The notes below the pieces were generated by a model, which made no database searches, was not told the DNA's origin, and worked only from the letters and a program-made list of their open reading frames with translations. A DNA stretch of 64,000 bases, taken from positions 62,001 to 126,000 of the forward strand of contig NW_024881626.1 of assembly GCF_019059575.1 (NCBI RefSeq). Reading direction: 5' to 3'. Shown in pieces: positions 48,501-57,500 of this stretch. The position numbers were made by a program, and so were the translations under genes. The first letter of the stretch is position 1. Every line of letters starts with the position of its first letter. Source of the DNA: Amphibalanus amphitrite (taxonomy: Eukaryota > Arthropoda > Thecostraca > Balanomorpha > Balanidae).

Positions 48501-51500
48501 TAGAACAGAAGGGAAATGGATTGGAAGGAGCCGTCTGCACTTACACCCTCCCCTTTTTGATGACGCCATCTGCGCATCAAAACTCTTATTTCTATTTCAA
48601 ACGAAAAAAGCAGCTTGCTTGACACCAGTTCATGCACGCGCTCTTCCAATGCTCTTCTATCGCTTCAAACAGCACTTCACTTCACTCTTCTCCTCCAACG
48701 ATCTTGACGATCTTGTTGACTGGCCGGTGGTAGATGGTGCCGCGCGCGAGGACCCGCACCGAGCGCACCCGTCCGTCGGTGCTCGGTATGGCTTCTTCTA
48801 CTCGTCCCATTGGCCAAACTCCCCGAGGCACAGACTCGTCTACTAGGAGTACTACGTCTCCTCTCTTCACGTTGGCTTTGCTCCGCGTGTTGGGCCCAGG
48901 TCTCTGCTGCAGGAACGGTAAATACTCTCTGCGCCACCGGCGCCAGAATATCTCAGCCAGGTAAGCCGCCTGCTTCCACTGCTTCTTACCCACAAGGTCG
49001 CACTCGACAGGTGAGTCAGAGGGAGGGAGTGTCACACAACTCGTGTGAAGCAGATGGTTTGGCGTGATCGGCAGATCATCTCTGGGATCAGCGCTGACTG
49101 GAAACAAGGGACGGTTATTCATGATACATTCTGCCTCGCACAGCAGAGTGTGAAGGGTTTCATCAGTGAATGACTGCTGTGTCAGCAGAGCTCCGAGGAT
49201 CTTCCTTACAGTACGTATCTGTCGTTCCCACGGGCCTCCGCAGTGCGATGCGTGAGGGGGATTAAAACGCCATTCGATGTTCATTTCCAGAGCCGCTCTT
49301 CTGATCTCTTCTCCCTTCTGCAAGAGTTTCGAGAGCTCGTCTCGCAGCTCTCGCTCGGCTCCTATGAAATTTGTGCCTTGGTCAGAGCGCAGAAGGCGCA
49401 CAGTGCCCCTGCGAGCTACGAATCTTCGCAGCGCGCACAAGAAGGAGTCTGTGGTCAGACTTTCAGCGACCTCTATGTGAATGGCTCGCACGACGAGACA
49501 GGTAAAGATTACGCCGTACTTCTTGATCTGTCCCCTCCCTCTCTTCACAAAGAAGGGACCGAAATAGTCCACGCCGGTACTGCTGAACGGCTTCTCGCCC
49601 TCCCGCACTCGGTCTTCAGGCAGATCTGCCATGCGCTGACTCTCAGGAGGCCTCTGTCGCCGACGGCAGCTGACGCAGCGACTCAGGGTTCGACGAACGG
49701 CAGAGTTGGCGCCCAGTATCCAGTACTCCCGACCAAGATCGGCTAGAACATGCTGCCTACCCTCATGCCCAGCTCTCTGGTGCACGTCTTGAATCAGAAG
49801 TTCCACCAGCCGGTCCCTATTCGGGAGTATCGGAGGGTGCTTCGTTGCTCTGCACAGGTGTGAGTTTCTAAGCCGGCCTCCTACTCTTACGACATCATCT
49901 TTCAAGAAAGGGCTCAAACGTATCAGACGGCTTGACGGACGAACCTCTTTTCCTGCGCGAAGTTCACAGAGTTCTGTACCGAAGTGTCTCCTCTGTGCGT
50001 CTCTCACGATGCACAGTACAGCCTCACTCAGGTCACCCGGAGTCAGGGCCGTTCGTGAGGCCGATGAATGGCATTCCCTGTCATCTCGTGCTGCCTTTTC
50101 TCGAGACTTCTCCTTGAGTACGGCGAACACTCGGCGCAGCAGCGCCACCGCGCGCACTAGGCGCTTCCCAGATCCGTAGTGATCCACCAGTTTTTCCACA
50201 GGAGATTTCCTTGGTGCCTCTGAGCATTCAGAGACTGTTGCTGAAGCGGTTGTTTCTCTCGGTGTCGCGTCTCTCGTCCCAGTGTTAGCTGTCGTCGCAG
50301 CCGAGAAGACAGCTGATGCACTTGTCTTCACCTCTGGGTCTGTCTTCTCGAGTCTTATATTTTCGGGACACGTCGGCCATTCATCACTGGTGCGCCACAG
50401 GTAGGCAGGACCCTGCTTCCAGAGCTCACTGTCAGACAGGCTGGAAGCATCAGTGCCGCGGGACACGAGGTCGGCCGGATTCAACTCTGTTGGCACGTAC
50501 TTCCATTGCTCCACCGATGAACCGTCGTGGATGACCGCGAGCCTGTTTGACACAAACACGTGAAACCTCGTTGTCACGTTCTGGATATACTTTAGCACCG
50601 TGGTGCTATCCGTCCAGTAGAAGTTGGCGACTTCGACGCTCAGGGCCCGGCTCAGCTCTTGACCGACCTGCACGGCCAACTTAGCAGCAGTCAGTTCCAA
50701 CCGGGGGACACTGATTGACTTCAGAGGAACGAGGCGTGCCTTACTCGTCAGAAGTGCACAGTGGATACTTCCGTCCATGTAAACGGTGCGCATGTACGAA
50801 GCGGTGCCGTAGGCCTTCGTGCTGGCGTCTGCAAAATGATGAAGTTCGATCTGAGCTCGCTCTGCACCTCTGGGAGACAAACATCTCGGGACACCGAAGT
50901 CTTTGAGATGTCTCAGACCATGGAGCCAACGCTCCCATCGCTCTCTGATCATGTCAGGCACACGTGCGTCCCAGGGGACCTTCAGGCGGAACAGCTCCTG
51001 AATGAATGCTCTTCCTTTTACGATGCACGGCGCCACCAGGCCCAGGGGATCGTAGCATGAAGCTGCTACTGATAGCATGCCTCGCTTCGTAACCGGCTTC
51101 CTCTTCAATTTGTCCACGTCGATCTGAAACCCGAAGGTGTCCGACCTCGTGTCCCAGAGGACTCCAAGGGCGCGCTCAACAGGATGAACATCTGCGTCCA
51201 GCTCAAACTTCTTCACCTCTCTGGCTCGGTCTTCACTGGCAACAGACTCCAGCACCCTTGCGCTGTTGCTGTTGAACTTGGTGAGGTTAAAACCTCCTGA
51301 TGCGCACACGTCCTTCAAGTCCTTCACCAGGCTGACGGCGGCCTCTTCGCTCCTGACCGATCTCAATACGTCGTCGACGTAAAAGTTCTGTCGGATGGTG
51401 TTGCAAGCCTCCGGTTTTCCGCCACCATGGTCGTCGGCTGTCATGTGGAGCGCCAAATTCGCACAACTCGGGGAGGACTTCGCACCGAAGAGATGCCGTG

Positions 51501-54500
51501 TGTTTCGGTATTCCTTCGGTGGCGCCGACACGTCCCCGTCTGCCCACCACAGGAAGCGTAGGTAGTCTCTCTGGTACTCTGGAACTTCCACCTGCATGAA
51601 CATAGCCTCTATGTCACCGGTAAAGGCATACGGATGTTCACGAAAACGTACAAGGACATCAAAGACGGAATTCGTAAGGTCGGGGCCCTGCAGCAGGTTG
51701 TCGTTTAGCGATATCCCGTTGTGTTTCGCTGCACAGTCGAAGACCACTCTCACCTTCTTCTTTGCCGGGTTTCGAACACCGAAGTGTGGTAGGTACCACT
51801 TGCCGGTTTCTTCCGATGTTTCCGGAGCTTCCTCGATGTACCCTCGTTGTAGCAAGTCCGCCATCTGGGCTGTGTACTCCGCGGCGTACACTTCTTCCTT
51901 CTCAAACCTCTTCTTCAGCGACTCCAGTCGCTTCTCTGATTGCTCTCGGTTGTTACCCAGCAGCGTTCCGTTCTCTCGGAAAGGCATTTTGATTTCATAT
52001 CCATGAGGTTTTTTCACACAGCCTGTTTCCATCAGGGCACACCATTGGATATCCTCTACGGACAGTCCTTTCCTCGTGTCGGCTTGGTTCTCAAACCAGT
52101 TGTCTGTGTCCATGTGCACACTGATGCGATTCAGATGGCACGTCCTGCCCTCCTTCTTCACTCCTCCCAGTATCCAGCCGTATCTCGTCAGTACGGCATA
52201 TGGTCCACCATCTACAGCTTGAACTACTTGCATGGGTTCCATAACAGCTGCTGCGTTGTTCCCGATCAGGAGGCCCACTTCACAGTCAGGGTCAACTTTC
52301 TCCAACTTCACTCCATTTTCTGATAGGTAAGACCACATCTGCAAATCTTCTTCAGATGGGAGATCTTCCGGGCTGATCGATATCTTGTTCAGCATGTACA
52401 TCGGAGGCAGCTCCATGGTGTGCTCGCCTTGAAGGTCCTCGATGCACACCTGTGTCACCAGGCTGCTCTCCAGCTTCGACTCATCTCTTACTGTAGAGAG
52501 GATGACTGAAGTCTTCTGCTGTGGTGTCATGCCGAGTTTTCTCACCAGATCCTGTGAAACAAACGAATGGGTGCTTCCGGAGTCGAGGAAAGCTAGTGTT
52601 GATGTAGCGGCTCCTTTGTATTTGACCGTGACCCGTACAGCCTGAAGCTTAGCGCCACCAGCGACACGATTGGAGGCGATGTGGCCAGTAGTGACGGTCT
52701 CGGTAGAGCTTGATGTCGAGCTTGTGATCCTGTGTAGAGCTGTTGGATGTCGTTTCTTACAGGTCTGACACGTCGCCCTGAGCTTGCAGTCATTTGCCCT
52801 GTGACCGAACTCGAGGCATGAGAAACAGAGGCCCTTCTGCATGACGAACGTCTTCTTTTCGTGATCGGACTTCCGAGCCAGTTCCTTACAGACGTCGGTC
52901 GTGTGGTCCCCGTTACAGTACCTGCACCTCTTGGCCAGAGCAGCATCAGTCCTGACACTTCCAGTCATAGTTTTCAGGTGCTTCGTAGGTGTCACCTTCG
53001 CATCTTTTCTCTGTGTGCTCAACGCTTGCCTGCCATAGACTGCATGCCTTGCGACTCTAGCCTCTTGTTCGACTAGATCAACCAAGTTCTTGAGCTCTGC
53101 TGTTCTCTTCTCGTCATGTTCAATGCGATCAGCTTCCCTGCGCCATTTGTCCATCATTCCGAATGGAAGTTTCTCTACTATTCGTCCAATGGTCTTCGGA
53201 CCAACATCGGAGATGCCACCTGGGATGGACTGCAGAGCGTTGTACGCCCCACGGAGATGGATGCTGAACATGTCCAACGCATCAACATCATCAGGCTTGA
53301 TACTTGGGTGATTTACCAGGCCTTCAATCAGACTCGACACAGTCTGCGTGTTGTTGCTGTACCTTCGGTTCAACAGATTGACCGCTTCCTGGTATCCCCT
53401 GTCTGGAGGCAGATGGACACACGTGGATACAATCTCACGCACCTTACCACTTGTCATTTGCATGAGGTACATCAGTTTTTCAAACTCATCATTTAGTTTC
53501 GACGCGATATTGGTTTCAAACGCTCTCATGAAGGGTTTGAAAGCTTCAGCCTTACCATCAAACGTACTCAACTTCAGTTCGGGCAGATTTATCCTTTTCA
53601 TGAGCTGTAGATCTGCACTGGCCGATGAAGCTCTGACCTCAACATGAGGCTCCGCACCTGGCGTTGAACCGTTTTCATCTTCGTCTGCAGCTACTCCGGG
53701 CTCTCTGTTTTTCTTCTTGGTCGCTCTTGGCCACCTTGTCTCTTCACCTGTAGCTGTAACCGCATCTCTGCGTTCCTTGTCCTTGAGGTCTTCTTGTACA
53801 GACATTACTTTATTGTCATCTTCAATCACTGCATCTTCGTACTGGCCAAGAACTTCTTCCTTTGCTGCACACTCATCGATCTCTGCCTGAAGTTCGAGTT
53901 CCTCTTTCATTTTTCTCAGTTGCGCCTCTTGAGCTTCTATTTGGTGCTTCTTCAGCAGAGCCCGCTTCTTCGCCAGCAGACCCGCGTGCTTGGCTTTTTC
54001 TATTGCTCTCTCTGAGCGTATGCTCGCTGAAGTCCGCGCACTTGATGCTGGTTTTGAGCTTGAGCTTGTGGAGTTTTCATCGTCCTCTTTGATGTCTTCC
54101 TTCTTTTTCTCGATTTCTGGGGGCTTCCCACCATCCATGGCTTCTTCTTTCAGGACTTGCTGTAACCTTTCCTTCAGGACAGCTTTGGTTCCTCTAACGT
54201 CCTCTCCTCTCTTGCTCAGTTCACTCTTGAGCTCTTCCTTTTGCAGCTCGTCAATGTTCATCTCCGAGGTGAGGGTATCAAGGCTGGTATCAGTAACCCA
54301 GGGAGAGACGGCAGGGGTATCAGTGAGCTCAGGTCAATGAATGTCAGGGTTATGCCGGTCAAAAGGGGCTGGGTTATCACACAAGATGATGGGAAACAAT
54401 CAAAGTTCGGCAAGGGACAAATTAGGGAGGCGATTTCAAACAGTCGTCTGGGTAGTGTGCAGAATCTCAGCACAACTAGCTTCTACCACAGCATTTGCAC

Positions 54501-57500
54501 TCTGAGACCTTAAAGTAACAAATGCAAACACAAATGCAGCACAATGGGATCCTTAAAACTGCACCAAGACAATATCCAATCAGCTGACTCTACTGGGACA
54601 GCACACAAACAATGTTTCTCAGCATTAAAAGGTCGACTAGATCACTCGTTGATCAGTGTTCATCAACTCATCAACTCATCTGTTACTGGAGATGAACACC
54701 AGACTCCGACAGCAGCTCTCTCAGGCCTCAGCTGGCGCTGCTGCTCCGTCCCAAGATGTGCAGACTGCACCCGCAAGCAGGTTCCGAGAGGCCATGGATG
54801 CTTTCACAGCCCATGCAGAACTGCCGCAGCTGTCAGCTTTCTGAAGAAGATCTCGATACTATTGTTGCCCCACGTCCTCGTAGCCTCCTCCAGTGTATAA
54901 CAGTCTCATGACCGGTCCGCCATCGGTGATGTATTTGTCTCAGCTTCACTCGGTGGTCAGACGCTCTGTATCTGTACCGAACACGCAAACAAAAAACAAT
55001 CAGTGGCTCGCCTCAACCAACAACGAGCCAGTAGCGCCCCCACCACAACGAATATATCATATGTTTTCGCATAATAACAGATAAAACTAATTTCCACTTC
55101 ACAATAATATCTGGCAAGTGCGCCATATACGCCACAAAAATAATTATGGTATTTCAGCACGGCCTTTGACATGTTTAACATTCATCTGGCTCATCTAAGG
55201 CACGCCGACGGTATAATTATACATGCAAAATGATAAACATAATGCTTACCGAGATCTGTTTCCTTTCCAACTACGAGAATGCGAAACAACAATGCTCTCT
55301 CACGTGTCCCTCTCATCCTTCTTGACACATCAGCGACTTAGAGATGACCGAATGAAAACATGTCCGAAAATTCACTCTACACCGTTCACCACTATCCATT
55401 CCACAACGTTACTAGCAGCGCCATCTAGAAAGTAAACTAGCAACCAGAACCAACCAACAGCTCGTGGCTACAATGTAGAGGTCGCCACCAGCTGGACATG
55501 TTGGACATGGGATGAGAGATAGAACAGAAGGGAAATTGATTGGAAGGAGCCGTCTGCACTTACAGGCTATCTCAACTCAAAACTAATGTTAACACGTGCA
55601 CCGACGGGGGGACGGATATCCGCCCCCCTCCCCGCGAAATTTGGTACGACTATTCTCTCATCAATTTTACACATGGTGTGCAAGTTTGAACCTCCTAACT
55701 TTTAAGGTCAGGTCACCAGGTCACTTTGAATGACCCAACCTCAAGTCACTTTTTGCAACTTTGTCACCGTACCAGAGCTACAGTAGATGTCGGAGGCCTT
55801 TGAAAGTTGCAGGATGTTATAAGGTCATTAGTAGCTACACTTTGTTTATCTCGGAATTTTGCTATCGATGACCTAAGGTCAGGTCAATTTCTCGACCTCC
55901 CCATTATAAGTCAATGGGGGAAAAATCAACTCCCTGTTTTTACCACTAAAACGGGTCGGAATGGCCCCATAAGCCATACATGACGTCATATACGATCAAC
56001 CTTCACTACCTTGAGGTCTGTATTGCTGTTGGGCAGCTGTAAGGTCATGTGACGTCATCAAAGGTCACCAGCGGTTTTTTGCCAATAACTCCGTACAGGA
56101 ACAAGATACAGCCGCGCGGATGGTCTCATTGTGTTCAGCTCGTCAAGGCGCATCGAATGATATACAAGATGACCTCGAGGTCACGTGACCTGAGGTCAAC
56201 CTTTGACCTTGACCTTTCGAGTTCAACATATATATCATTCGATGCGGATTGAAGAGAGGATCACGATGATGCCCTTAGTTTGTTCCTACCTTGACTAGTT
56301 CGAAAGTTATTCGAGAAAAACTATCCATATTTAGTGCCGCCATTTTGACTTTTTGACCCCTGTGACGTCATCTTTGACCTGACCTGAAAATGACCTTAGT
56401 AAAAATTGTAGACCTTGTCCGTGCGTATCTCATGCCATTTACCGCTTGTCGCTATCTTGCTTCGTTCTCGAGATCTCGGGGGGGGGGCGGTCATCCGCCC
56501 CCCCCCCCGTCGGTACGAAGTTGGCGCAGACCCCCGTCGTTGCGCGGGTTAAGGTGGGATGGTCACTTTTAGCCATAAGCGCCCCGCTGGGGGGAGGGAG
56601 AGGGGAGAGCAGATTCTGCCCCCCCCCCGTCTTACTTCCAAACTGATAGTCGTAGAAAGATGGAAAAGGCAGCAATCGAAAGCTCTCAACAATACGAATC
56701 CTTAGGGCCAAAATATTTTTGCCTTAGTAGGTCAGAGGTCAGTTCAAGGTGATGTCAAGGGCTCAAAATGCAAGTTAGTACATTATCGTCTTTGGAGTCA
56801 AGCTGGCGAAGAATGGACTACGATTGTTCATCCAAAACATGTACTTAGGCTACCAAGACGAGATTCGTTGCATAAAATGTCATGTCAAGGTCAATGTCAG
56901 GTCAGGTCACCAAGAGCGAAATACCTATAGAATAGGACATCTTCGGCACATGTTATATGGGTCATTCTACTCATAGAACTCAATGGGCACACTCAATTAG
57001 TGATACGTAACACATTTGGATGAGTTTAAGGTCGAGGTCAGGTCAAATTCAGGTCAACTAAAAAAACTAAGGTCAAATTTTGAAGTTGATTGCTTAGACC
57101 TAATAATGTGTCTATCTGATGCAGTTTTCACGACAAATTGAATGGTCCTATTTTTGTTCTTATACGAGGTCTAACACAAAATTTCATTTTTTGGAAATTT
57201 TGTGTGTCGTGACGTCATAAAAGCTTGAATAACTCCTACATTTTTGAACTTATTCTTCTAAGACCTGGAATGTAGGTGCACAGATACAATTTCTTAAACA
57301 TAGATTCGGTTTTTTCGATTTACTTAAAATTTTGGATTTGTTAATGATTTCCCCAAAAAATATCAATTTTTGGAAAAAGTTTGGATCAAAATCTTAAATT
57401 TAAAAAACGAGATAGCCATTTTAAAGACAAAGTAGAACCACGTACATATTTTTTTGTTACGTCTTAAGTCCATTAGAACTGATGATGTTAGAGTAGTTTG

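Larger units (their letters stand above)
47835..55564 (-). mobile_element. Complete BEL/Pao LTR retrotransposon (7.7 kb), inserted antisense in PSMD4 intron 7
   Basis: Two LTRs of 711 and 705 bp flank one uninterrupted gag-pol frame, with a polypurine tract beside the 3' LTR and a 5-bp target duplication (GGCTA). The LTRs differ by one 6-bp indel and, as far as I could see, one substitution, so the insertion is young. Structure in its own orientation: 5' LTR 55564-54860, leader 54859-54262, ORF 54261-48682, polypurine tract 48558-48546, 3' LTR 48545-47835. No envelope-like frame. No typical TGG-starting primer-binding site directly after the 5' LTR was recognised. Confidence 0.93.

Noticed and set aside
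48734..54340. Many plus-strand open frames opposite the retrotransposon polyprotein
   Set aside because: Shadows of the 1,859-codon minus-strand frame, which has all the recognisable domains.
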